A DNA stretch of 64,000 nt from assembly GCF_014287795.1 (NCBI RefSeq), contig NZ_JACOON010000004.1:62001-126000 (forward strand). The letters are read 5' to 3'. Below the pieces are notes generated by a model, which did no database searches, had not been told where the DNA came from, and worked only from the letters and a program-made list of their open reading frames with translations. A program made the translations under genes and the position numbers. Shown here in pieces: positions 16,365 to 24,910 of the stretch. The DNA is from Christensenella tenuis. GTDB lineage: Bacteria; Bacillota; Clostridia; Christensenellales; Christensenellaceae. How positions within the stretch are numbered: position 1 is the first letter of the stretch; every line of letters begins with the position of its first letter.

Positions 16365-16793
16365 CGAAAATCCCTCCAACGGTTTCACCCTGTTTTTTTC
16401 GCCAGAAAACTGGCTAAACTCTTTTCTTATGTACCATCATATACCGCTTTCCCGGCCCGGTATTGTAAAATTGAAGAGATTTTTGGAGTATTCTACACGC
16501 GCGGAAGCCTTGCGGGCAGCATGGCGGGACCCGCTTGCTTCCATCAACGCGGTTCCTTTTCAGCGTTCCTGTTCCCGTTTGCCGCCATCCCCGGATTGCT
16601 TTTTTCATTTTGGGACGAAACCGTAAAACCGTCCCATTCCCTTTTTTATGTGTTCAAGACGGTTTCTGCCTTGCTGTATGTTCAAATCCTTTATTTGCGT
16701 TCCAATTGGCAGGCTGCTCCGTTCTGCCCAATGGAGAATTTTATTTTTTCCTGCCGCCGGGGATATAGTCCGTAGTTTTATTACATCAAAAAA
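16365..16793. other. Intergenic region without a recognisable gene
   Basis: About 430 bp between the methyltransferase start and the serS terminator. Short frames exist on both strands, but none has a Shine-Dalgarno with sensible protein composition. A small hairpin, GCCAG-TTTT-CTGGC, lies at 16402-16415. The methyltransferase promoter is presumably here but I cannot place it firmly. Confidence 0.5.
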
Positions 16794-16820
16794 CCGCCGG
16801 AACAAGTGCTGTTCCGACGG
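16788..16820 (-). terminator. serS terminator
   Basis: On the minus strand CCGTCGGAACA-loop-TGTTCCGGCGG (16820-16794, one wobble) runs straight into TTTTTT, 16 nt after the serS stop. Confidence 0.88.
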
Positions 16821-16835
16821 TCTATCCGGCCATTT

Positions 16836-18110
16836 TTACTTGATCCCGCGGATCACTTCGCGCCCCATATACGGCTGCAAAGCCTGCGGCACCTTAATGC
16901 TGCCGTCTGCCTGCTGGTAGTTTTCCATGATCGCCGCAACCGTGCGTCCTACGGCAAGCCCGCTGCCGTTGAGGGTATGCACATATTTCAGCGAACCGTC
17001 GTTGTCGCGGAAACGAATGTTCGCGCGCCGTGCCTGGAAGTCCTCAAAATTCGAGCAGGACGAAATTTCCACATAGCGCCCATAACTCGGCATCCACACC
17101 TCGATATCATACGTCTTCGCAGACGAAAACCCGAGGTCGCCGCCGCACAGCAGCACCACGCGGTACGGAATCTGTAAAATCTGAAGAATACTCTCCGCGT
17201 TTGCCACCAGCTTTTCAAGCTCGAGGTAAGATTCCTCCGGGCGGGTAAATTTCACCAGTTCCACCTTGTTGAACTGGTGCAGGCGGATAAGCCCTTTTGT
17301 ATCGCGTCCCGCGCTGCCCGCTTCCGCGCGGAAACACGGCGTGTAGGCGCAGCGGTAAATGGGAAGCTCCTCCCCGTCGATCACAGATTCGCGGTACATG
17401 TTCGTCACCGGAACCTCCGCCGTCGGGATAAGGTACAAATCCGTGTCTTCGATATGATACATATCTTCCGCAAATTTCGGAAGCTGCCCCGTGCCCTCCA
17501 TGGATTTCTGGTTCGCCACGAAAGGCGGGATCACTTCGGTATATCCGTTCTGCTCGGTATGCACATTCAGCATAAAATTCATCACTGCGCGTTCAAGGCG
17601 CGCGCCCAGCCCCTTATAAAATACGAAGCGGCTGCCCGCAACCTTCGCCCCGATCTCCGGGTCAAGAATGCCGAGGTCGTGCCCAAGGTCCCAATGTGCC
17701 TTTGGCTTGAAATCGAATTTGGTCGGCTCGAGGAATTTACGGATCTCCTTATTGTCGCTGTCGTCCGTGCCTGCCGGAACGCTCGCGTCCGGACGGTTCG
17801 GAATCGTCATCATCAGTTGGTTCAAATGTGCCGACATAATCTGCAGTTCCGCGTCGTAATCCTTGATCTGCGAAGCAAGCACCTTCATCTCCATCATGAT
17901 ATCGGAGACGTCCTCTCCCTTTTTCTTCATCACGGGGATTTCCTTGGAAATCCTGTTGCGCTTTGCTTTCAGCTCTTCCACCTTTGTCATCATTGCGCGG
18001 CGCTCCTCATCCAGCTTCATGACCGCGTCAAGCTCGATCTGCTTGCCCCGCTTCTTGAGCGCGTCTGCAACCGTCCTGAAATTGTCGCGCAATACTCTTA
18101 AATCCAGCAT
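16836..18110 (-). CDS. serS: Seryl-tRNA synthetase
   Basis: This 424-residue protein charges tRNA-Ser. The N-terminal ~110 residues form the long antiparallel coiled-coil arm (DAVMKLDEERRAMMTKVEELKAKR region) that grips the tRNA. Class II motifs follow: motif 2 CFRAEAGSAGRDTKGLIRLHQFNKVE and motif 3 SGLAVGRTVAAIMENYQ near the C-terminus. Length and architecture match standard bacterial SerRS. It lies 211 bp downstream of argS on the same strand. I looked for a T-box in that gap and did not see one (no GGTGG-type anti-terminator core). Confidence 0.96.
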   Translation of the reverse strand: MLDLRVLRDNFRTVADALKKRGKQIELDAVMKLDEERRAMMTKVEELKAKRNRISKEIPVMKKKGEDVSDIMMEMKVLASQIKDYDAELQIMSAHLNQLMMTIPNRPDASVPAGTDDSDNKEIRKFLEPTKFDFKPKAHWDLGHDLGILDPEIGAKVAGSRFVFYKGLGARLERAVMNFMLNVHTEQNGYTEVIPPFVANQKSMEGTGQLPKFAEDMYHIEDTDLYLIPTAEVPVTNMYRESVIDGEELPIYRCAYTPCFRAEAGSAGRDTKGLIRLHQFNKVELVKFTRPEESYLELEKLVANAESILQILQIPYRVVLLCGGDLGFSSAKTYDIEVWMPSYGRYVEISSCSNFEDFQARRANIRFRDNDGSLKYVHTLNGSGLAVGRTVAAIMENYQQADGSIKVPQALQPYMGREVIRGIK

Positions 18111-18321
18111 AGTAAACTACCCCTTTTGGTAATAAATTGATATCCCTTTTTTGTATTTCTCCTCGATATGCGCGGAACCGGGCTATTTTTGCGGTATCGC
18201 GTACGCCCTGCAAAAGCCTTCTTCACCGCGCTCCGCTCTCTTGTCCGTTTCGCCTTATCCCCGTTGCCCTTTCGCGCGGTTTCCCCCTCCCGCGAGAGAA
18301 GAAGGAAGCCAATCCCCGTCG

Positions 18322-20013
18322 TCACATCTTGTTCGGCGCCTTGATTCCCAGCAGCTTAAGGCCCGTTTTCAGCGTATCCTTCACCGCCTGCGTAAGCGCC
18401 ACACGTGCTTTTGTCTGCGCCGCGTTGTCGTCAATAATCCTGTATTCATAATAATACTTGTTGAACGCCTGGGCAAGGTCCAGAAGGTAGCGCGTCACAT
18501 AAAACGGTTCGTTCTTCTCGCTTGCCGCCACAATCGTCTGCGGGAAAGAGGCAAGCAGCTTCAGGACTGCGAATGCGTCGTCGTTTTCCAAGACCGTGAG
18601 GTCCGCCTGCACACCCGCATCCTCGTGCCGTGCAAGCACGGATGCGCACCGCGTATGCGTATACTGTACATACGGGCCTGTTTCCCCATCGTAATTCAGC
18701 ACCCGGTCAAACGAGAACGTGATGTCCTTGATGCGGCTTTGCGATAACGTCGAAAAAATCACTGCGCCGATGCCAATATCAGACGCGACTTTCTCCTTGT
18801 CGGCGAGCCCGGGGTTCTTTTCCTCGATCACCGCCAGCGTCTTTTCTACTGCCTTTTTCAGTACGTCCTCGAGCAGCACGATCTTCCCCTTGCGGGTAGA
18901 CATCGTCCCATCCTCGAGCGACACCATCCCAAACGCCACATGCTCGCAGCCGTCCGCCCATGCGTGGCCCATCTTCTTCAGCACCGCAAACAACTGTTTG
19001 AAATGCAAATTCTGCTGGTATGCCACCACATACAGGTTCTTGTAAAAATCATATGTTTTTTTGCGGTATTCCGCCGCCGCGAGGTCGCGCGTCGCATACA
19101 GCGTCGTGCCGTCTGATTTTAAAATAATCGCCGGGGGCAGGCCCTCCTCGTCAAGGCGTACCACCCACGCTCCTTCGCTCTGCTCGAGCAGGTCTTTTTC
19201 CCGCAGTTCGTCCAAAACCGCCGGGATCTTGTCATTATAAAAACTTTCCCCCGCGAAGCTGTCGAACTGCACGTCCAAAAGCTCGTATACACGCTTGGCC
19301 TCGCGCAGGGTCAGTTCCTTAAACCATTCAAAAATGCGCAGTGCTTCTTCGTCGCCGTCCTCAATCTTTTTGAACCACGCGCGCCCTTGTTCGTTCAGGC
19401 TTTCGTCCCGTTCCGCTTCCTCATGGAAACGCACATACAGCTTCAGCATGGCGGATACGGAATCCCGGTTGATCTCATCCTCATCCCCCCACATTTTGTA
19501 TGCCGCGATCAGCTTTCCGAACTGTGTTCCCCAGTCGCCAAGGTGGTTCACACCCACCACGTTGTAGCCAAGGTATCGATAAATCTTATACAGCGCGCTG
19601 CCGATGGCTGTGCTTGAAAGATGGCCGATATGGAACGGCTTTGCAATATTGACGGAAGAATAATCGATCACCACCGTCTTGCCCGCGCCGACCTCCGACC
19701 GTCCCCAGTCTTCCCCGGCTTTTCCGAGCATTCGGAGCACGTTTTCCGCATAGAATTTCCTATCATAAAAGAAATTAAGATATCCGCCCGCCACTTCCAC
19801 GCGCGCCACAAAATCCGGCGCTTCAATTTTTTCCGCCAGGTCCTGCGCAATCAGCGGCGGCGCTTTGCGCAGTTCCTTTGCAAGCTTGAAGCACGGCAGC
19901 GCCGCGTCGCCCATCTTCGGGTCAGGCGGCGTTTCTATCATTTCCAGAACATCGCCTGCGGGAAGCCCCGCCGCTGTTGCAATTGTTTCCGCCAGTGCGT
20001 TTTTCAGTTCCAT
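18322..20013 (-). CDS. argS: Arginyl-tRNA synthetase
   Basis: This 563-residue class I synthetase charges tRNA-Arg. It has the ArgRS N-terminal Add1 domain, the HIGH motif (PFHIGHLSS, about residues 123-131), the MSTRKG equivalent of KMSKS, and the C-terminal anticodon-binding DALR domain with THTRCASVL and DLAQAFNKYY. I chose ATG 20013 because GGAGGA lies 8 nt upstream; an ATG at 20019 is too close to that site. The promoter is at 20076-20048, back to back with that of the ApbE operon. Confidence 0.96.
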   Translation of the reverse strand: MELKNALAETIATAAGLPAGDVLEMIETPPDPKMGDAALPCFKLAKELRKAPPLIAQDLAEKIEAPDFVARVEVAGGYLNFFYDRKFYAENVLRMLGKAGEDWGRSEVGAGKTVVIDYSSVNIAKPFHIGHLSSTAIGSALYKIYRYLGYNVVGVNHLGDWGTQFGKLIAAYKMWGDEDEINRDSVSAMLKLYVRFHEEAERDESLNEQGRAWFKKIEDGDEEALRIFEWFKELTLREAKRVYELLDVQFDSFAGESFYNDKIPAVLDELREKDLLEQSEGAWVVRLDEEGLPPAIILKSDGTTLYATRDLAAAEYRKKTYDFYKNLYVVAYQQNLHFKQLFAVLKKMGHAWADGCEHVAFGMVSLEDGTMSTRKGKIVLLEDVLKKAVEKTLAVIEEKNPGLADKEKVASDIGIGAVIFSTLSQSRIKDITFSFDRVLNYDGETGPYVQYTHTRCASVLARHEDAGVQADLTVLENDDAFAVLKLLASFPQTIVAASEKNEPFYVTRYLLDLAQAFNKYYYEYRIIDDNAAQTKARVALTQAVKDTLKTGLKLLGIKAPNKM

Positions 20014-20047
20014 TCCCATTCCTCCGGTACGTTTCACAGTATCATTC

Positions 20048-20096
20048 AATATACCATAAAAGCGCGGTTTTATCAATGCGCGCGTTATGATATAAT
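20048..20096. promoter_or_regulatory. Divergent promoters of argS and the ApbE operon
   Basis: For argS (minus) TTGATA at 20076-20071, a 17-nt spacer and TATATT at 20053-20048. For the plus strand TATAAT at 20091-20096 with only a weak -35 (TTTTAT, 20068-20073). The two overlap, so they may compete. Confidence 0.7.
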
Positions 20097-20129
20097 GAGC
20101 AAAGATTTATGAATACTAAGGGGGCATTT

Positions 20130-20213
20130 ATGAAGCTTGGGCTGAAACGTTTTCTATTTTTATTGCCGTTCCTTGCGGCGGCGATTGTATTTTTGGTGCT
20201 TTCCGCAAAATGA
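20130..20213 (+). CDS. 27-residue membrane peptide coupled to ApbE
   Basis: ATG 20130 follows AAGGGGGCATTT at ideal spacing. It encodes 27 residues: a basic start (MKLGLKRF) followed by a single hydrophobic helix and SAK. Its stop codon overlaps the ApbE start as ATGA, so the two are translationally coupled. No family is recognised. It may be a small membrane partner of the flavin transferase or simply a leader that sets ApbE translation; the good Shine-Dalgarno and exact overlap argue against chance. Confidence 0.65.
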   Translation: MKLGLKRFLFLLPFLAAAIVFLVLSAK

Positions 20214-21208
20214 AGCGCATTTTTTCCATACTGCTTGCCGTCTGCTGCCTTTTCGCGTTTACCTCCTGTGCCCCCGTACAGAAAACCAGTGAGATTTTCG
20301 CGATGGATACCTTCATCACCCAGACGGTCTATACGGATAACGGCGACATACTCCGCCAAACCAACGAAATCACCCGCAGGCTCGAGGACGAAATGTCGCG
20401 CACCATCGAAACAAGCGATGTTTGCAGGCTGAACGCCGCGCCCGGGCAGGATGTGGAAATTTCAGATGAAACGGCGGAAGTGCTGAAGATCTCGCTTAAG
20501 GCGGCCGCGGATACCGGCGGGGCGTTTTCGCCCGCACTCGGCAGCGTCATTGCCGCGTGGGGCTTCGGTACGGAAAACGCCCGCGTCCCGGAAGAAGCGG
20601 AGCTTGCTTCCGCGCTCGCAGCCGCAGATTACCGTACGGTAACGCTCGATGGAAATACCGCAAACACCGGCGGCGCGCAAATCGACCTTGGCGGTGCGGT
20701 CAAGGGCTATGCGCTCGATAAGGCCGCCGAAAACCTGAAAGCTGGCGGCGTGAAATCCGCCATCATTTCCTTCGGCGGCAGCATTTATGCCATCGGGAAA
20801 AAACCGGACGGAAACAGTTACAAAATCGGTATCCGCGATCCGCAGGGCAGTGAGAACGATTATATGGCGACTATCGTGCTCGACGGAAAATTCGTTTCGA
20901 CCTCCGGCACGTATGAGCGCGGCTTTACGGAAGACGGGACCTACTACGACCATGTGCTCGATCCCCAAACAGGATATCCCGTGGATAACGGCCTCGTCGC
21001 GGCAACAGCCCTCTGTGACAGCGGTATTCTTTCGGATATCTACTCCACGGCCCTGCTTGTGATGGGCGCAGAAAAAGGCATTGCCTTTGCTGAGGAACAT
21101 GGGGTAGACGCGTTTTTTCTCACCGGGGATAAACAGGTCGTCACTACGGACGGCTTCGCGGAAAAGTACGGGCTCACAATCACAAACAGGGAATACAGCC
21201 TGGGCTGA
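20210..21208 (+). CDS. apbE: FAD:protein FMN transferase (ApbE lipoprotein)
   Basis: This 332-residue lipoprotein (lipobox FAFTSC, Cys20) attaches FMN through a phosphoester bond to threonines of extracytoplasmic electron-transfer proteins. Typical ApbE blocks are present: AMDTFITQTVY, GAFSPALG, IDLGGAVKGYALDKA, SGTYERGF and HVLDPQTGYPV, covering FAD and Mg2+ binding. Length fits the family. It is followed by a NusG-domain-II protein and a Gx transporter, a trio often found together in Clostridia near Rnf or FMN-binding proteins; the flavinylated substrate is not in this window. Confidence 0.93.
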   Translation: MKRIFSILLAVCCLFAFTSCAPVQKTSEIFAMDTFITQTVYTDNGDILRQTNEITRRLEDEMSRTIETSDVCRLNAAPGQDVEISDETAEVLKISLKAAADTGGAFSPALGSVIAAWGFGTENARVPEEAELASALAAADYRTVTLDGNTANTGGAQIDLGGAVKGYALDKAAENLKAGGVKSAIISFGGSIYAIGKKPDGNSYKIGIRDPQGSENDYMATIVLDGKFVSTSGTYERGFTEDGTYYDHVLDPQTGYPVDNGLVAATALCDSGILSDIYSTALLVMGAEKGIAFAEEHGVDAFFLTGDKQVVTTDGFAEKYGLTITNREYSLG

Positions 21209-21266
21209 CTCTTTCCCGGGTTTGCCCGGCTCCGTTCAGCGCGCGTTCCCGGCAGGCGGATGAAAA

Positions 21267-21641
21267 ATGATGCAAAAGAAACTGATTACCAAAAGCGATA
21301 TCCTCTTCACTGTGGCCATTGCCGCCGCCGTTCTTTTGGTATGGTTTTTTACCCTGCCGCGCGCAGAGGGCAAAACAGTGGTCATCCGCCGGGATGGGGA
21401 GACCATTGCCGCTCTGCCGCTTACGGAAGATACGTCCTACGAGGTAAGCGGCCTCTATCATAATGTCTTCGAAATCAAAGGAGGCTCCGTGCGCATTGTG
21501 GATACGGACTGCCCGAACCACCAATGCGAAAAAACGGGAAGCATCTCCCGCGCGGGCGAGGCCATCGTGTGTGCGCCCAATGGTGTCACCGCGACAATTA
21601 CGGGAGGGGAGGCGGATGTCGATGGCATTACAGGATCATAA
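21267..21641 (+). CDS. NusG domain II-containing protein (DUF1312)
   Basis: This 124-residue protein has an N-terminal transmembrane anchor (residues ~10-30) followed by a small beta domain with the DTDCPNHQCEKTG motif, whose paired cysteines and histidine are typical of the membrane-attached NusG-domain-II family. It has no KOW transcription-factor role that I know of; the family travels with ApbE and Gx transporters and is presumed to work in extracytoplasmic redox chemistry. The gene overlaps the next one by 26 nt. Confidence 0.87.
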   Translation: MMQKKLITKSDILFTVAIAAAVLLVWFFTLPRAEGKTVVIRRDGETIAALPLTEDTSYEVSGLYHNVFEIKGGSVRIVDTDCPNHQCEKTGSISRAGEAIVCAPNGVTATITGGEADVDGITGS

Positions 21642-22146
21642 AACCTCGCGTTTCGTGCTTGCGGCAGTGTTGTGCGGTATTGCGCTCGCGCTGTCCCTGC
21701 TCGACGGCGCGCTTTCTTCCCTGCTGCCCCTTCCCGGCTTCAAACTCGGCCTCGCAAACGTAGTGTCTTTGTTTGCGCTTTGCTGCCTTGGCCTTCCGTG
21801 GGCCCTGCTTATCTGCATAGCGCGCAGCCTGCTGGCCGCAATGCTCTCCGGCAACATGACCATGCTGTTTTTTTCGCTCGCAGGAGGGCTCGTTTCCATC
21901 CTGGTCATGCATGTTGCTTTAAAACGCCTGTCCGTCATCAAAGCAAGCGTTCTCGGCGGCATTTCCCATAACCTGATGCAGCTTGCCTGTGCGGCTCTTA
22001 TCACCGCCACTCCGCAAGTCTCCTATTATTTGCCGGTTCTTGTCCTTACGGGTACGGTGTGCGGTTTCTTTGTGGGCGTACTGTGCACGCTCGTTTTCCG
22101 GCGGATACGGTTCCCGTTTATAAATTTTCCCATGAAATCCAACTGA
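21616..22146 (+). CDS. Gx transporter family protein (heptaprenyl diphosphate synthase component I-like)
   Basis: This 176-residue integral membrane protein has five to six helices. ATG 21616 follows GGGAGGGGAGGCGG; a longer frame upstream exists but has no such site. The LPLPGFKLGLANVVSLFAL block and the small size match the Gx-transporter/HepI group, related to ECF-type substrate-binding components. The family is annotated as heptaprenyl diphosphate synthase component I by old homology, which is doubtful; a transport role linked to quinone or flavin is more likely. It ends the ApbE operon. Confidence 0.85.
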   Translation: MSMALQDHKTSRFVLAAVLCGIALALSLLDGALSSLLPLPGFKLGLANVVSLFALCCLGLPWALLICIARSLLAAMLSGNMTMLFFSLAGGLVSILVMHVALKRLSVIKASVLGGISHNLMQLACAALITATPQVSYYLPVLVLTGTVCGFFVGVLCTLVFRRIRFPFINFPMKSN

Positions 22147-22163
22147 TTTTTCCGAAATATGCC

Positions 22164-22190
22164 CCAAAAGCGCCTCTTTTGGTGTATACT
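22164..22190 (+). promoter_or_regulatory. Hairpin followed by a -10-like box
   Basis: CCAAAAG-CGCCT-CTTTTGG (perfect 7-bp stem, 22164-22182) is followed at once by TGTATACT. It may be the end of the ApbE operon or part of the promoter of the protease gene 40 nt downstream. No -35 is convincing. Confidence 0.35.
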
Positions 22191-22231
22191 AAGGTCATCA
22201 AATTAAATTCTTTGGTGTGGGTGGGTCTATC

Positions 22232-24724
22232 ATGAAGAAATTTTTTTGCATACTTCTTGCAGTCATTTTATTACTGGCGTCTTCCGTTGCGTTTGCCGAA
22301 TCAGCGATTCCAGACGAAGTCCTCACCGCACGCAGCTCCGTCTTATATATTGAAGTAGAGAATGATAGCGGTAATTTTACCGGATCAGGATTTGCGATCG
22401 GTTCTACAAACACCGTTGAATATATTGTAACCAATCATCATGTAATCGAAGGACAAAATGGCACTTATACTGTCTTTTCCGGAAATTATTCCCCAACAAA
22501 TGCAACGGTTGAAATTGATCTTCCTAATAAAGACCTTTGCGTCTTAAAGTTGGATACGCCTATTAAGGGTATGAATCCTTTGACGCTTTACAGTGGTATT
22601 CCTGCTGATTTAACCGGTGAACGCGTTTATGCCCTGGGCTTTCCCGGTTCAGCAGACACTCTGTTTTTACGCGGCAATACAACAACAGATGATGTTATGA
22701 TTACCGATGGTATCGTAAGCGCTGCCCGGAATTCCAATCAGGATATCCTTGGAACGGAAGCTGTAGCGCTCCAGGTAAATGCTGAAATCAATCATGGGAA
22801 TTCGGGAGGACCTGTTGTCAATGACAGTGGTATTGTGCTTGGGGTCAGTACTTTTGGTGCGGTCGATGCTACAAATATCAACGGCGCGATCAGTATTTCC
22901 GAACTTCTCCCTGCACTTGACGCCAAAGGGATCCCCTACCTTGTGTCTAATTCCCTTGAGCCCTCTTCCACAGGAGAAATTCCATGGATGATGATTGCGG
23001 TCATCGCCGCCATAACCGTTGTGGCACTTGTTGTCATATTTCTCCTGCGCAGGAGAAAAAGGGTGGACGCCAGAGCAGTTCCCTTGGATGTTTATCTTAC
23101 AAAAAACAGCGGAAAAATAGGATATGATATGGTTATTTACACGCTCTCTCCTCTGTTCTCCCAACTCCAAAAAGCACATGAGACAGGGCGGTGTCTTCTC
23201 AGTATTTATCCGGAAAATATTCGTTTCTATCCGGAAACAGGACGTGCGGTATTTCTCTCTCCTAAAAAACAAACGCTTTCCACTGGTTATTCCGCGCCCG
23301 AGCAATATAAGGAAGTTCCACAGACTGGGCCGTGGACGGATGTTTACCAGCTCGGCGCTTTGCTTTACCGCATGCTGGCGGGCATCCGGCTTGCGGACGT
23401 CATGACGCGCGCGGAGAACGACAGCGAAACGGCGCGCAACATTGACGCGCTGGATCTTGCACCCACAAAAAAAGAGGTGCTTTTACGGGCAATTTCTTTG
23501 AGCAGGAACGAACGTTTTGTTGATATCAACGAACTGCTTGAATCACTGGGAATTGAAACAATTTCAGAATACAATCTTGATGATTCTAATCTGCTTATTT
23601 CTGCTGCAGCGTCAGTTTCGGGTTCTCTCAAAAATAGGCGTCCGCGCAAAAAACTCGATCCAAAAAAGAAAAAGCGAATTATTTTTACTATTATCACTTG
23701 TGTTGTCATTACTATTTGTGCAGTAACAGGAATATTTATAGCTACCTATAATCAAGCACGCGCCCATTTTTTGGGAGGCGATTTCGCTCAAGCCAGCGAA
23801 ATGCTATCAAAATTACCTAATATTGGACCAATAAAAGATCTAAAGCAGCTTTCCGAAGCTGGCGTTCTCATTGCTAATGGTGAATATGACAAAGTACGCG
23901 TTTTATTAAATAATGTAGAAGAAAGTGCAGATTCAAAATATTTATTAGAAGATATTGATTTATTGCAAGGATTGCATTTAATTAAAATGGGAGAGTTTCA
24001 TTCTGGTGAAACAATGATTACGCGCTATATTGAAGAACATCCTGATATTGATGCTCTGCACATTGCTTATCAACGCGGAGAGGCCTATCTTGAAGGTCAA
24101 GAATATATGATTGCTGAGGACATATTCTTTTCACTTGGATCTTATGAAGATTCTTATACGAAAGCTTTATCTTGCGCTCTTAATATTGCAGATAATTATA
24201 TTAAAGAAGAAAATTATCAGGATGCTCTGGATATTATTGAAAAATATCAGGAAGATCCTAGGATAGAGGAATTGCTCAATTCGATCTATCAAAGAGGAAT
24301 TGACTATCTTTCAAAAAAAAGATATGATGATGCGAAAAAATGTTTTCTTCCTATTCAGGATTATCGAGATTCTCAAAACTATGTTAATATTATCGATGCT
24401 GTGAGTTATGCTGATATTGCTCCATATATGGACATGCAAGTCGCTATTGACAAAGTAAATGAATCGGATAGCATATTATATGGATTTTTAGTCGGAACTT
24501 GGTCCGGTGGAGCAGAACAATTTGTTTTTTCGGATAATAATAAAGTTGATACCTCGCTGCCGTCAATTGGAAATTTAGCCAAAGCATATTTTTTGGACAA
24601 TATTTTGTTTACTTCTACAAATGAAAAAGTAACAGAATGCTTCCGTTTTACAGCGATTGATAAAGATACGTTAGAAATATATGCTTATGCAAATAGAAAA
24701 ACTTACTCTATGCACAGGCAATAA
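22232..24724 (+). CDS. Trypsin-like protease with degenerate kinase and TPR-like repeats
   Basis: This 830-residue protein starts at ATG 22232 with a signal peptide. Residues ~30-235 form a trypsin-like domain with H69/H70, D101 and S191 (GNSGGP); no PDZ follows. A transmembrane helix lies near 250-275. Residues ~290-440 match the C-lobe of a Ser/Thr kinase (YSAPEQYKE, DVYQLGALLYRML), but the VAIK lysine, HRD and DFG are absent: LLSIYPENIRF stands where HRD-x4-N should be. A second membrane helix near 485-505 leads to helical TPR-like repeats and an unknown C-terminal domain. After ~23,550 the DNA becomes A/T-rich, suggesting a chimera. It may be an envelope-stress or signalling protein. Confidence 0.8.
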   Translation: MKKFFCILLAVILLLASSVAFAESAIPDEVLTARSSVLYIEVENDSGNFTGSGFAIGSTNTVEYIVTNHHVIEGQNGTYTVFSGNYSPTNATVEIDLPNKDLCVLKLDTPIKGMNPLTLYSGIPADLTGERVYALGFPGSADTLFLRGNTTTDDVMITDGIVSAARNSNQDILGTEAVALQVNAEINHGNSGGPVVNDSGIVLGVSTFGAVDATNINGAISISELLPALDAKGIPYLVSNSLEPSSTGEIPWMMIAVIAAITVVALVVIFLLRRRKRVDARAVPLDVYLTKNSGKIGYDMVIYTLSPLFSQLQKAHETGRCLLSIYPENIRFYPETGRAVFLSPKKQTLSTGYSAPEQYKEVPQTGPWTDVYQLGALLYRMLAGIRLADVMTRAENDSETARNIDALDLAPTKKEVLLRAISLSRNERFVDINELLESLGIETISEYNLDDSNLLISAAASVSGSLKNRRPRKKLDPKKKKRIIFTIITCVVITICAVTGIFIATYNQARAHFLGGDFAQASEMLSKLPNIGPIKDLKQLSEAGVLIANGEYDKVRVLLNNVEESADSKYLLEDIDLLQGLHLIKMGEFHSGETMITRYIEEHPDIDALHIAYQRGEAYLEGQEYMIAEDIFFSLGSYEDSYTKALSCALNIADNYIKEENYQDALDIIEKYQEDPRIEELLNSIYQRGIDYLSKKRYDDAKKCFLPIQDYRDSQNYVNIIDAVSYADIAPYMDMQVAIDKVNESDSILYGFLVGTWSGGAEQFVFSDNNKVDTSLPSIGNLAKAYFLDNILFTSTNEKVTECFRFTAIDKDTLEIYAYANRKTYSMHRQ

Positions 24725-24782
24725 ATTAAAATTTAAGCAAAGCAAGCTGCGATAAAAGGCAATCGGCGCAGGGAGCTTTGTT

Positions 24783-24829
24783 CCACGGGATTTCAGTGCG
24801 GGATCTTTACCCCTACTGAAACCCTGTGG
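24783..24829. other. Long imperfect hairpin in an intergenic stretch
   Basis: CCACGGGATTTCAGT (24783-24797) pairs with ACTGAAACCCTGTGG (24815-24829) with one wobble and one mismatch, around a 17-nt loop. There is no T-run, so it is not a clear terminator. A structured RNA or a regulatory palindrome is possible. Confidence 0.4.
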
Positions 24830-24910
24830 CAAAACCCGCAACCTAAGAGGCAGGGCATCTATGCCAAGGTTATATCTTCTGCTACTAAACGTCGTATTTC
24901 ATTTTTCCTT

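Noticed and set aside
16414..16608. Short minus-strand frame before the methyltransferase gene
   Set aside because: Low-quality composition and no convincing Shine-Dalgarno; better read as intergenic.
18110..18321. T-box riboswitch upstream of serS
   Set aside because: The 211-bp gap between argS and serS was read on the minus strand. No anti-terminator core or specifier loop was found.
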